Counted from the stretch's first letter, positions 1 to 11,416 are shown. The stretch: 64,000 nucleotides of DNA from Cryptomeria japonica (GCF_030272615.1 NW_026729188.1:1-64000), one strand, 5' to 3'. Made by a program: numbers and translations. Notes: generated from the letters alone by a model not told the origin.

Positions 1-1355
1 ATTGAACATCAATGTTCTCAATACTCACATGAAAAATTGAGATATTTGTTGGATGTGTGCCATAATCTCTTCAACATCGATCTATAACAGCTCCTTAACT
101 CAATCCCGCATATGTGCAAAGTTAAATTTTATATTATACTTCTAGACTTACATTACATTAAGTGAGCCAAAAATGAGATTTCAAAACATGTGAGATGGAA
201 AGTTCTAGATTACCAAAGAAAAATTTCTTAAATAAAAACCTAAATGAAAAATGGAAATATCAATTTAAATAAAGAACTTGGTACCAGACGATGGATCTCC
301 TTGCCCAAGATGTTATGGTGATGTATCAAAAACTTTAAAGGGCTTGCCTAGTTTTTATCCCACGTACAAAATAGGAGATAAGAACAAATAAAGTCGCAAA
401 GCAAGGGAGACCAAATCATACAAAAATTAAAATTAACTCACTCAAATGATAAAAATAATGAAATAGAAATGAGAAGGTAGAGAAGAGATAATACCTTCAT
501 GAGTTGAATAACCCCGAATAAAACCAACAATCAGGAAGAGATGAAATGTTGGGGCCCCTTAAGAGATCACAATGAATGGTTGAGCCCCTACTTTAGTTTC
601 TCAACCTCCAAAGGAAGAGATGAAGATTAAAAAAGATGTGTCGTTTTATCCTCTGTGTTTCTAGGAGGTCGAATAATTCATAAAATCCCTGAATTCCACT
701 CCCATGTCCACGGGGAGTCACAAACTAGTGTGTATATGTGTGGTCGAAAAGTTAGTGAAATCCCAAGGTGTCGAGTACAACATAGGATTTAATGCTGATG
801 GATAAAAGTACATGAGAAGAATGAGAACTAATCTATAAAAATAACAAGACCAAATTCACCTCAACTCTTTGGAGAAGCCAAGGCGACCAAGTAGGTTGTA
901 GAGCGTTGCAACAACCTTCAAGAGAGTGTTATAAACGATAGCATATTCGCAAGAAGATTAAAATGCTCAAGATTGTTGCAGTGTGATTTTGATATGAAAC
1001 ATTTAGGGGATGACAAATATAGCTTTGACATGGAAATCAATATAGATTGAGTTCAAGATTTATTTTTCTTAGTTATGGTATGCATGTGGAGGCTATTTTG
1101 TAGTGGTTATATATGCATGAGTGCAATTTGGTGATTATTCCTTTTCCTATCGATCATAAGTAGTCTTTGAATCAATGTCCTAGGTTAGATAATGATTTTC
1201 ATATATTTAATATTTACCTCTCTAACATTTTTGTAATGACATACATTGGAAAATGGACACCCATGGGATCTTGGTAGGAATTATTTAGTTATTATTTTTT
1301 TTTTTATTGGTAAATTATTTGGTTATTATTATTCTCTAGGATACTTTAGATATTG
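1..1355. other. No gene seen (left end of unit 1)
   Basis: AT-rich sequence with no long open frame on either strand and no recognisable element. Bases 1-784 are the part retained in deleted unit 2. Confidence 0.6.
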
Positions 1356-1366
1356 TTAAGACCATA

Positions 1367-1600
1367 CCTTTTTTTTATAAAAACAAGTCAGGAATACATA
1401 AACGTTGGCATGTTTTCCTTTGTATAGCATATTACAACGATTTGAGTAAGCATACACCCAAACCACAAGTCGCCTTCGGCTAAGCAGCCACGTACACTGG
1501 GATCCAGTCCATAAGGGATTGACCCTTTGCGAAGGCCTTGGTGCATGGATTCTATATCACACACCATCGTCCTCACCAATTGAGCTACAACCCTTTGGCA
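1367..1600 (-). mobile_element. tRNA-derived SINE, unit 1
   Basis: On the minus strand the element begins with a tRNA-like head whose A box reads TAGCTCAATTGG, runs through a body of about 200 bp unrelated to tRNA, and ends in an A/T-rich tail next to 1367. Near-identical direct repeats flank it: TTAAGACCATA (1356-1366) and TTAAAACCATA (1601-1611), one mismatch in 11, the usual mark of LINE-driven insertion. The B box part of the head is missing here, so this copy probably cannot be transcribed by RNA polymerase III. The SINE family is not identified. Confidence 0.75.
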
Positions 1601-2128
1601 TTAAAACCATATTGAATAGGGTAGGTTACATAAATGTGAATGTCAATGCTGGGAGTTATAGCCATTGTTCGTCATAAGATAAATTGGCATTTTTCTTATG
1701 AATCGTTTGGGAGATATTTTTGTGAGAGTGGAGCATCTTGTCATAATGGTGGGTGGCTCAGTCGCTTCCATCTTGATGATGGTGTGATGGTATTAAAGAG
1801 TGGTGACTATTGGGGTTATCTGTTCAGATTACGGGAATTGTTTGTCATCTTTTAAATGATTTAGATTAACTTCCACCTCCTGAAGATAGCATAGAGATTT
1901 AAGGCCTTCCCTTTCAAATATACATAAAAGAAAAGAAATCTAATCTTAGATAAAAGAAGAATTATTATTGTCAGCTAAATTAATCGGCTGTCCAGAACAT
2001 AAGGCTCCTGTGTTGTCTTCGAAATAACTTAAATCGGCTTTAAAGAAAAAAGACATTGTCAATAAAAAGTTAAATATTCAAAACGTAGACTGCTTGGTCA
2101 TTTTTCTAAATAATTTAAATTCACTTAC

Positions 2129-2252
2129 CACTTCGTGAGCCAGATCCAGATGTTCGTGATTGAGACCTAGGAACGAAGGCAAAGGCACGGCCAGTACCAT
2201 AGCCATCTCACTAGCCAGCATCTCCTGAGCCCACACAAGTTCCGGTTCCAGG
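2129..2252 (-). pseudogene. Decayed glycine-rich exon fragment, unit 1
   Basis: Read on the minus strand, this GC-richer patch gives alternating Gly-X residues (GTGTCVGSGDAG, then DGYGTGRAFAFV, then SGSGSRSGK). On the plus strand it shows as a six-base rhythm of CCN words. Two adjacent stops interrupt the frame. A good 5' splice donor (GTAAGTGA, plus-strand 2121-2128) closes it. This looks like a leftover exon of a Gly-X-type glycine-rich protein gene, facing away from the ACC oxidase gene. No start, second exon or full domain is visible, so it could also be a decayed simple repeat. Confidence 0.35.
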
Positions 2253-2519
2253 GCAAGCAGCGACTTCGTTGCTTACCCAGTTTCTGTTGATCCGATTGGT
2301 TAATCAGTCCTATCACCCGCTGTAGTATTCAATTATTCAAAAACCTATTGTCATCTTCAAAACGAGTTAAATTGACTTTATAATTAAAAAAATACAAGCA
2401 GATCATCAAAAATCCAAGAATAAACAGTTTCTTTGGAAAAGCTAAATACTCTCCTAATCTCTGTTTCGCTCGCAGTTTTTAAGATACACGTTTAATTCAT
2501 TTCACGTTTATATGCAAGA

Positions 2520-2664
2520 CTTATCCGCAGACCAGGCCGATAACGATAAGTCGTCTATCATATTCATTGAATCTGCGGCATCGCAGACCACGTAGGTCGT
2601 CTATCGTGTTCGCGTTAATTGCTTAGCTCAGTCACATTCCTTCCTGATGTGCATCTATATAAGG
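2520..2664 (+). promoter_or_regulatory. ACC oxidase core promoter with duplicated motif, unit 1
   Basis: TATATAA lies at 2656-2662, 113 bp before the ATG, which predicts a 5' leader of roughly 80 bases. Upstream, two copies of a composite motif sit in the same orientation: CGCAGACCA (2526-2534, 2582-2590), each followed by GTCGTCTATC (2550-2559, 2596-2605). The second copy contains an ACGT core (CCACGTAGG). The duplication suggests a cis-regulatory module; the factor that binds it is unknown. Unit 1 has a G after TATATAA where units 3-6 have A. Confidence 0.6.
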
Positions 2665-2768
2665 AGCTGCGCGCACCACAGCATTGCATAAAAGTAGTAA
2701 CCAGTAACCAGCAGCCCGTTTCTTCTACTCCTTTTCAAGAGAACTTGTAGTGCAAATTTATAAGGAAA

Positions 2769-3963
2769 ATGGGCGTTCCAGTGATTGACATGAAAAACAT
2801 AGACGGAGGAGACAGAGAGGTGATCATGGCTGAAATAGCCAAGGCCTGCGAGAGTACTGGTTTCTTTCAGGTGAAAAACACAACTGATCATATTTTCTAA
2901 TGTGGAAAACTTACTAATTATAGAGAAAACAGAGTTGAAGTGATTTCGTTTTGTGTTTGCAGCTTTTGAACCATGGCATAGAGCATGAACTCATGGACCG
3001 TGTAAAGAAAGTTAGCTGGGAGCATTACAAGCTTAACAGAGAGCAGAGCTTCAATGCCTCTTTGCCTGTAAGGTTGTTGAGCAACGCTCTTGACAGCGAT
3101 AACGCTGATAAGATCGAGAACGTTGATTGGGAAGATGTTATTCAAATACATGAGATGCAGGAGACCAATTCATGGCCTTCCCAACCCAGTGATTTCAAGT
3201 ACAACAACTCAACTATTTTGTGCACAATTCAAACGTTTCTATAAATATAGAATAGAAAAAATTAATATGAGCATGATCTATATACAAGTGTTTCTGGTTT
3301 CTGGATATCGAAAAACAAAATACTAAGACATTATATTGCATTTTTCTCAGGGAAACTATCCAGGAGTTTCGAAACAAGATATTTTCATTGACAGAAAAGC
3401 TGTTGGAAGTAATAAGTTTGAATCTGGGGCTAGAGAAAGAGTACCTGAAAGAGGCATTTGCGGGAGGAGAGAAGCCCTTCTTCCGCACCAAAGTGAGCCA
3501 TTATCCTCCTTGCCCTAGACCGGACCTCATCAAGGGCATCCGTGCACACACAGATGCAGGTGGCCTCATTCTCTTATACCAAGACGATCAAGTGTCCGGT
3601 TTGCAGGTCCTCAATGATGGCACTTGGGTTGACGTGCAACCCATTCCATACGCAATAGTTGTTGACATTGGGGACCAGTTGGAAGCCATCACTAACGGCA
3701 AATACACCAGCGCATGGCATCGCATTCTACCCACTAAGAATGGCAACCGTTTCTCAGTGGCATCGTTTTATAATCCCTCATATAATGCCAAGGTCTATCC
3801 CGCATCTCAACTTACTGCTCAGACCGGTGATGAATTATCGGTTTATCCAGAGTATCCAGAGTATCTGTTTGGAGACTACATGCAGGTTTACAGCCACCAG
3901 AAATATGAAGCCAAAGAGCCACGATTCGAAGCTATGAGGATTGTGAATGTAGAATGCCAATAG
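2769..3963 (+). CDS. ACO: ACC oxidase, unit 1 copy (three exons)
   Basis: Oxidises ACC to ethylene, CO2 and cyanide using O2, ascorbate and Fe(II) in the cytosol. Exons are 2769-2870, 2963-3198 and 3351-3963; both introns (92 and 152 bp) are GT-AG and the reading frame joins cleanly into 316 residues, within the 310-325 usual for the family. An N-terminal dioxygenase domain (about 3-105) precedes the 2OG-Fe(II) oxygenase fold (about 155-255). Iron ligands are His179, Asp181 (HTDAGG) and His236; the RxS pair is Arg246/Ser248. Lys160, Arg177 and the C-terminal PRFEAM motif with Arg304 are present. This copy differs from the other four at residues 52 (Ser for Cys), 53 (Trp for Ser) and 158 (Arg for Gly in FFGTK, two residues before Lys160). 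The last change hits a position conserved in the family and could lower activity. ACC oxidase genes commonly have a third intron in the catalytic half; none is present here. Confidence 0.93.
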
Positions 3964-5460
3964 AATAGAGCTCTATTTACCTCCTCCTCTCCTATTTCTG
4001 TTTCTGTGGCTACTGTCTTCCATCCATTTTGATATTCCTCGTAATGTATTCCATCCATTTAAGGAATCTTTTCATCCATATATATGAATTTTTATCTATA
4101 TATATCAAAGTGTTGTTTTATATAATTATAAAAGTGTTTCTTATAAAAAGATTCGTATATTGAGTTGTAGTTTGAACTCTTATATTTATCGATGTTTTTC
4201 TCTCACATAGAATTATCATAGCTAAGAACTGTGTTAGAACATTAAAATAGAAAGCACTCGTAATAATAATAGAATAGTTAACTCGTATAATCGAACATAA
4301 AAGTAATATTATAGGTTTCCAATCATGATGCTTTGTTTATATATCGAAAATTGAAATACGACTCGCAAATGCAGCCTCTCAGTATATTTCAAAGTTGAAT
4401 ATGACTGAAGAATGCAACCTCCCGTTATGTTTTAAATGCAGATATAACTAGCACATATATTCTAAACAAGACATCATTGCCATTAAACGTAACATAACAA
4501 AATATGCAAAGATAATTTCACACTAGACATAAGAAATTGAAATGAAACTATTAATTTCTCTACATTCTCACAAGTTCAAGACCTTCTATTTTTCATGGCC
4601 ACTTCAATACCTTCTATCATACTCGAGCACTACACTTTTAAGGGAAATATATCTCTTTCTTCCACAATTGCCCACCTACCCTTTATTTTGGGTTTATAAG
4701 TGCTTTGGAAACAAAACACAATTAATTCTCTAGTGAACAACACAAGAAACTATTCCATTACAAGCATTCTAGGATAGGAATTTTATAATCAAATACTAAC
4801 TCTTCTTCTAACTTCAACAACCATACAGTTGTCGTGAAATTTGGTCAAACGGCTGACATTGTTTGGCTGTAGGCGAGCATTATTTACACCAATTTATGAA
4901 GCACATGATGAACAATGTCTGTACATGTCGACTCTCAAATAAAAATGTCTCCTCTTCTACTATTCAGTGGTTTGTACAATCACTACACTAACATGCAAGA
5001 ACATCTACTATTAAGTAAAGATTCTAAATAAGCATGAACATATTTAGTGAGTCAAGTCTATCTTAATCATCAAAACCCATCATCCACGTATAGAGTAATA
5101 CCAAAACTTAAGGGATATATTCTCTTGATCATACCTATGGATATAATTATGCCATAATTTCCAAGTTGGATAGTTTCTATTCCTTGTGAATTCCACAACA
5201 AAAACTAATTGGTGTACGACTTGATTCTTTATCCTATCTAGTGATCCAATAATATCTTATATAATATAAAATTATTCTAAACATGCCCACGAGAGATAAT
5301 AATAGATTCGAAGTTTGATCCATCGAATCCATCAGACAATCCTTGAGTTTCTAAACACAATCACGCATGCCTATTTTCGGTAGCATCTCCCTTAGCAATA
5401 CCGCCATCAACCGATTTTCCTATATAAATATTCATATCTGTGTATCATTCCACAAAGCAA
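3964..5460. other. 3' flank and spacer of ACC oxidase, no gene seen
   Basis: The first ~150 bp is presumably the 3' untranslated region; it contains a 12-bp direct repeat (TTCCATCCATTT at 4018-4029 and 4049-4060). No canonical AATAAA follows closely, which is common in plants. The rest is AT-rich with only short chance frames. A TATA-like TATATAAATA lies at 5421-5430 (equivalent at 21317 in unit 3), upstream of the GC island, with no convincing gene behind it. Confidence 0.5.
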
Positions 5461-5539
5461 AGGCGCAATAATTGAAGGATTCATTACCTTGGTTGGTTCA
5501 GTGTACTTCATACATGTCGGCACCCTATTTAGTCATGTC

Positions 5540-6253
5540 TCAATTTTGGCCTATTCTATGTAGGAGTGTATATTTTTCCCTTGTCGTCTCATTATTGATA
5601 ACCGTTTCGATAGATCTACTATTTTGCATTCTGTCATGTCCTTCACAATGCACCTCATCCTTTCTCTTCTCCAGTTGGGGGCCCCCTTCTGCTCCGCTTT
5701 GTTTTCGTTCGTTTTTCTTTTCTTTCCTTGTCTGTGTTGTTGTCTTTTTTTTGTCTTGTGTTTTGGAGTCCTGAAACTCCGAGGTCTTGAACTTCTCCTT
5801 CGGATCTTCGGACTCCCAGGCTTCCTCCGTGTCCTTGACTATTCTTTCCCTTTGTTTTCTTCGAAATTCCAGGATCTCGGAGTTCCGAGTTTGGAAGAGT
5901 TCTTCCATTTGTCGAAACCTCGGAGTACGAGGTTCTCGGGTTTCGCTGTTTGTTTGTTTAGTGTTTGCATTATTTCGGACATCTGGGTTTTCAAGGTTAT
6001 GGTGGCCTCTAGCTTCCCCACACCTCGAGATCTCGAAATCCTGGGTTTTCATCCTTCTTCGTTGCTTAGGGATTTCATTATTTCGGGATCCCAGGAACCT
6101 CAGGAACTTAGTTTCCCAAGTTCCCGGTTCCTCAAACTCTAAAGTCATGTGTTTTGTTTGTTCATTATGCGTCTTTGGTTGTCGCGCGTGTGCTTTCGTC
6201 TTGGTGTCACCGCGTGTTGTCTCTTCAAAAGTGTATCTCAAAAAACTGATCAA
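5540..6253 (-). other. GC-richer palindrome-rich island with overlapping open frames, unit 1
   Basis: Composition changes sharply here to C/T/G-rich sequence with many short self-complementary words: GGGGGCCCCC, CTCGGAGTTCCGAG, CCTCGGAGTACGAGG and TCGAGATCTCGA. They recur in variants, as if from a decayed minisatellite. On the minus strand a 237-codon frame encodes a very Lys/Glu/Arg/Thr-rich, cysteine-poor product with recurring RNSEI/RNNEI-like blocks. On the plus strand a 172-codon Leu/Phe/Ser-rich frame (5624-6142, no ATG start) overlaps it. I recognise no domain in either. The long frames may simply reflect low stop-codon density in this composition. Whether either is expressed is unknown. 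Confidence 0.4.
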
Positions 6254-6460
6254 ATGCCTTTGAGTATGTCAAAATAATTATATGTTTCTTTATTCATTCA
6301 GAGAAATTTAATTTTAATTTGGAAAAATCCAATAGCTCTCATTTTGATGTGATTGCGACAACCCAAATATCACCAAAGACCGTATTTTCTCTCCCTCCCA
6401 CTCCTCCCACCCACCCCTGCAATGGCATCTACCTATTCCTAATGTCATCTTTTTGTTAAT

Positions 6461-8345
6461 ATCATTGACTATCTTTCGAATAATGGTCGTGAGATTCCTG
6501 TTGCTTGACCATTACCATGTGCATTCAATTGAATGAATGTATATATGCGATGCTACATATATTAAAACAACTTAATGATACAAATTATTTGATGAATTTG
6601 AAGCTTCTAAATATTACCAATGCCGAAATAACGGTAACAATTGCATGTGATAATCTTGACAATGACCTTACAAATGTAGAAAGAACCAAAAATCATTGGG
6701 AAGAAGTAGTGCAATGTCCATCGGCTTCAAGAGTCAAAATTTTACAAAGGTATTCAAATAACATTCAAGAAGAAAGACAAACAAGAATACCTAAAAGAGG
6801 ACAAAACTTAATCAGGTATGGTTAGTACATGACACAACCCATTTTACTGATTGAATAGCTTCAAGTATTATCTAATATAAGGAGAGAAAAACTTAGTTCA
6901 GCGTCAAGATGTCAATAGGTAAGTGATTCCAAAAAATATTAACCGACCTTAAATAGGACCAAGCAAGGATAGTGAAATGTCCAATGGTCATCTCTCAGTT
7001 ATTTTCTCTTATCCTATAATAACACAAAGTCACTAACTACAAAAGCTCTTTTTTCTTATCTCTTCTATTAAAGATTTGTTTAAATTTTGCCTACTATTAT
7101 TTCCCTTTTCCCTTGCATTTTTTTAAGAATAAGATCCCTTTTGCCTAATTATTCTTTAAATCGCTCATCTTTGATAACATTTTCTATTTGTATTCCAAAA
7201 ACATTCAATGGTGTACGAAGCTTACTACCGATCTCATATACAATTTCAATTTGAAATATTATCGCAACTCTTTTTGGTGTGATTGTGTCTATGCAAAGAA
7301 CATGAAGGAGCTTATTTTTCCATTTTTCACTATCGTTGACTATCTTGTGAACAATGGTTGTGAGATTCGTGTTGCTTGACCATGACCTTGTGGTTGTAAT
7401 CGTATGTATGTAAATATGTGATGATGCATATAATAAAATACCTTAATGCTACATACAATGTCTAATGAATGTGAATTGTTTAAATATTACCAGGGTGAAA
7501 ATGATGATAACAAATGGATGTAATAATCTCGACAATGACCTTTTACATGTAGAAAGAACCAAAAATAATTCAAAATAACTATTGTGAATTCCATTGTGTT
7601 GTAGAGTAAAAACTTTACAATGCTATTTAGAAAAAATGACTTGAGATAAAACTCGAGAATGAAAAAAAACACAAATATATAAAAGCGCATAAAGCTCAAC
7701 CGCCTATGGTATACTACATGACACGACCTATTTTACTATTAGAATACCTTCAAGTATTATCTATTATAAGGAGAGGGAATTTGAGTAACACCAAGATATG
7801 TCAATTAATAGACGATTCTAGAAAAATATTTATGGATTTCGATTTGGACCATGCAAAGATAATCAAACATCCTATGACTACCTCTAAGTTCTCTTCTCTT
7901 ATCTCGTAATAACACAAAGTCCCTAACTACAAACTCTCTATTCTAATCTCTTCCATTAAACATTTATTTAAAATGTTCTTAATATTTTTAATCTTGTCTA
8001 CCGCTATTTTCTTTATCTCTTCTTTCCTAGTCAAAGATGTGATCCCTTTTCCCTAATGATTATTCAAATTACCGATCTTTGATGACAGTTGCTATTCGTA
8101 TTCCAACAAATTTCAATGGTATATGAAGCTTACTACCGATCTCATAAGCAATTTTAATTTGAAAAACTGTGATCTCTTTCTATTGTGATTGTGTCTACCC
8201 CAAGAACATCAAATATCCTTTTTTTTTTTTTCTATTTTTTGTTATTATCATTTACTATCTTGAGCATAATAGTTGTGAGATTTTTGTTTCTTGATCATTA
8301 CCCTGTGGGTGTAAGCCAATGAATTTAAATATGCACGGCTACATA
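6461..8345. repeat. Degenerate 0.9-kb tandem repeat, 2+ copies, unit 1
   Basis: Three diverged starts share the pattern atcattgactatct...gttgtgagatt...cttgaccattacc: at 6461, 7332 and 8247, giving periods of 871 and 915 bp. The first two copies align along their whole length (for example caatgacctt..gtagaaagaacc, cttcaagtattatct and gcttactaccgatctcat in each). The third is lost after about 100 bp. The copies differ too much to be recent. No coding capacity or terminal repeats were found, so its origin is unknown. Confidence 0.8.
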
Positions 8346-8862
8346 TAATAATACAAAACATAGATATGTTTGAAGCAGAATTGTTTTTATAATTATCAAT
8401 TAATATTGTCTAAGTAACCTTGAAAATTATCAGTATCATTTCATCAATGAAATTGCAAAACACTTTAGATGTAGAGTATTTTGTGTTCAACCACTTTAAC
8501 ACTCATACTTAAGTAATTAGTATCAATCAAAATATGAGTGTGGATAGTATTTGATTGTGGTTTAATTGTAACTATTGTATTTTGGTTCCATTGTTAGAAT
8601 GCCTCGTCAATTACAAGAAACCTAGAGGGATAGAAAATGGCATTGGGTATATTAATAGTTTTTTGACATATTTTGCATCATGATTTTATTCTAATAAATT
8701 CTATTGTTGTTCTCTATTCGCACAATCCAACAAGATTTCATCAATCGCTTGCTTGTACCCTACAATTCACTAGATAACACTTTTTTGTTGATTTTAGCCT
8801 ATAGTTCTTCTCTCTTTAGCATAGATGTTGAAGACATTCTTTGTGGGTAAGGAAATTTACAA
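8346..8862. other. No gene seen, unit 1
   Basis: AT-rich spacer between the 0.9-kb repeats and the LTR-like sequence. Nothing recognisable. Confidence 0.5.
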
Positions 8863-9790
8863 TGGCAAAGCCAACACATATAACACCAAATCACACTGTC
8901 GTTGTAGAAATAAAAAGATATTAATCTATCTAGGATTCTTTAGCATGTTAATACATTTATGCACGTTAGTCTTTTGAAACCATATATTTCACGTATAACC
9001 ACCAATGGGAACGTAACTTCCAAAATAACCTACTAACCAATTTTTAATTATTTACTGAAAAATCATACTAAAAAATAATTTGTAATATAATAATACAAAA
9101 TTATTCCCTATTAGATTTATCCCAATAAGTTTTGTGCATTGTAAGAGTTTAACACAACCCTTATCGATACTTTGATGAATCACCTTCACGAATAATCCTC
9201 ACTGACACAGGAAACACGAGACTAACTCCATGAACGGATCTCCCAATTATAGAACCCACAAACCTCTACACAACATGAAACAGCGTAGCTTTTCCCAAAC
9301 CTACTTGTATAATTAGAGAGAAACATTCCTCTGACATTCTAGACCTATCAAATCCCTCTACGGTGTTGCATATGACATAACAATTCTCCTTTGAGACTCC
9401 ACATATCCTTCGAGTGTTTTGAATCCTTCCTCTATGGTTTAAATGAAGATCAACCAAATGCTGCTCTTTTGTACTAAACAGCAGCAATCAAATGTTGATA
9501 CATCAAGTGCACTCATATGAAAATCCAATCCCAATCTTTTCTTAAGGGGCAAAAATGGAGAAGAATGCTTCTCATGCCATGAATCACCCCTGAGCAAGAA
9601 GCTAGCTCGATATAATATATTTCCTCCTATATCCATTTCCTCCGACCTCCTATGTGATCCTATTACACTATCCATTTGATATCTCACTAGAATCTCAAAC
9701 AATACAACCATCTGAATTTGGAATCTTTGTCAAGTGTAACATAGATGACTTGAACATTTGATTAATGTTGTAACGACACAAAACTAAATT

Positions 9791-10220
9791 ATGATGGCAT
9801 CCCTTTCTTCTTTTAAACAATCATCCTCGGCTTGGTGGCAAAATTCCCTTCGTCTTCAACTCACTACTTTTCGTAATGATGTTAATGTCAATTATTCTGA
9901 TGTTGTTTCTAAGGATACGCAACCAATTATTCCTAGCTAGTAATCTTCTCCTATCTTGGTTGTTATGGGTGTGTATTTGAGGTCGCTTTCTTCTTTGTCT
10001 ACTACTTCCCAATTGCCCTTGGGAAATGCTACATCTAATTTTCCTTCTATTCGGATTATATCTGCTCCTCTTCATTCCAATATAGAATTACTTTCTTATA
10101 TGCCTTTTGAGGGACTCTCTCCCTCCTCTTTCCCTTTTGGTTTTAAATTTTGATGGTGACCCATCTTGGACAATTGTACATAGTAGGAAAAAGGGTTCCC
10201 TTATTCAACAAAATATATAC
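9791..10220 (+). mobile_element. Possible decayed LINE ORF1 fragment, unit 1
   Basis: This Ser/Thr/Pro-rich stretch begins with MMASLSSF-type coding and later gives DGDPSWTIVHSRKKG, which resembles the W-T-x-V followed by basic residues seen in plant LINE ORF1 proteins. It is broken, short and without a zinc knuckle or reverse transcriptase. It lies within the LTR-bounded interval. The family assignment is weak. Confidence 0.22.
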
Positions 10221-10316
10221 CCTTATTCAACCAGGAGAAAATATTTAATTATGAAATTTACCTCCAAAATAATCTTTTCAAATACTCCCCTTTAATAAAT
10301 TCTAAAACTCCTTCAA

Positions 10317-10334
10317 TGTGTGTGTGTGTGTGTG
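10317..10334. repeat. (TG)9 microsatellite, unit 1
   Basis: Nine uninterrupted TG repeats. The same site has 14 in unit 3 and 13 in units 4-6. Unit 2 lost it in its deletion. Confidence 0.95.
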
Positions 10335-11416
10335 TTCTTTACACATCTATATTGGTGTATCTTTTATAATGCATAAAAATCAGAGTTCAAGGCATACACA
10401 TTTGTCGTCTTATAAATATGTGTCATAACTCCAACTCACAATTAAATATTCAAACAATTCATTTTTCAATAAAAAAAGACATTCTGCTCGTACCTTAATC
10501 AGTTTATGTATTTGGTATAAACTTCTGCACTTCACTAGTGTTTAAAATAGAGAGATTAAAGACTAGTGCATTGACTTATTCCATGCCCAAATTTCCTTGT
10601 TATACATCAATAATTTCAGGTCTAAAATATCGATCTTTGGCTTCCATGTAGGACCAACATATTATTTATAGTGTCTCCTGTCATTACTTCTCTGAGAAAG
10701 TGGATTGCCTTATACTTTATATTCAAATCGCCTTGGACTTCTTATATCTCTGTCATCAATTAATTAACTATCTTTCTTGCAGATTTTATAATTAAATCAA
10801 CAGTGGTCTTCCAAATCTATCATGCGGCCAACAACCACCAGTTCTCCACCAGTCTAAACTAACCACATGCCGCACATTCCTCCTTCTCTATATCTATTTA
10901 TTGTAATATCCATGCTATTTCTTCTTCTCCACATGCCTAGGGAAATAAATTCAAAATTTTCTTCTTTGATCATGTACCACGCCTATTCACAAATTTTACA
11001 CAAGGACCTAATTCACTTCAACATTACCTCTATAAACTTCCATTTCCACTGCAAATATTTATATACCATAATTTAGCTACAACTCACTCATAGGATCAAA
11101 ACCATTGCATGCTCTAATACCAAGTTAATAATGTTGGAGACAACACAAATAATACCAGATCACAAATTGTTTTTAGAAATAAAAGATATTAATTTATTTT
11201 GAATTTTTAAGGATAACTAGTAATGTGTTGTTCCACATTAGGCTTTTTAAAGGCTTGTATTTCTCATATATAAGCACCTACCAGATCGTAACTTCGCAAC
11301 TAACCCGCTAACTTGCAATTATTTATTTATTCTAAAACCTTACTAAAAAATAACTATTCATTAAGTACTCTAGCAGAAGTAAGCAATATTTAAGAATCAT
11401 TTTCTTAAGTCCAACA

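Larger units (their letters stand above)
8863..11416 (-). mobile_element. Old broken LTR element (Copia-like), unit 1
   Basis: Two related, clearly diverged sequences of about 290 bp lie in the same orientation, at 8863-9154 and 11132-11416. Read on the minus strand, the better one starts TGTTGGA and ends TCCAACA, a perfect 7-bp inverted terminal repeat as in plant LTRs. Nine bases beyond it, GCTCTAATACCA (11111-11122) is one mismatch from the complement of the initiator-tRNA-Met primer-binding site (TGGTATCAGAGC) used by Copia elements. The ~2-kb interior shows no protease, integrase or reverse transcriptase. It is a decayed fossil, either a short non-autonomous element or an internally deleted one. 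Two independent solo LTRs of one family are the alternative. Confidence 0.6.

Noticed and set aside
1640-1855. 71-codon plus-strand frame next to the SINE
   Set aside because: No domain, no promoter context, and length typical of chance frames.
2655-3491. Minus-strand frames across the ACC oxidase exons
   Set aside because: Antisense shadows of the real gene. The plus strand has clean splice sites and catalytic motifs.
3388-3963. 191-codon frame taken as a separate short protein
   Set aside because: It opens at a TTG inside exon 3. Joining the two upstream exons across GT-AG introns gives the complete family-length protein.
7706-7909. 67-codon frame in the 0.9-kb repeat
   Set aside because: The matching part of the neighbouring repeat copy is not open in the same way, so it is unlikely to be coding.
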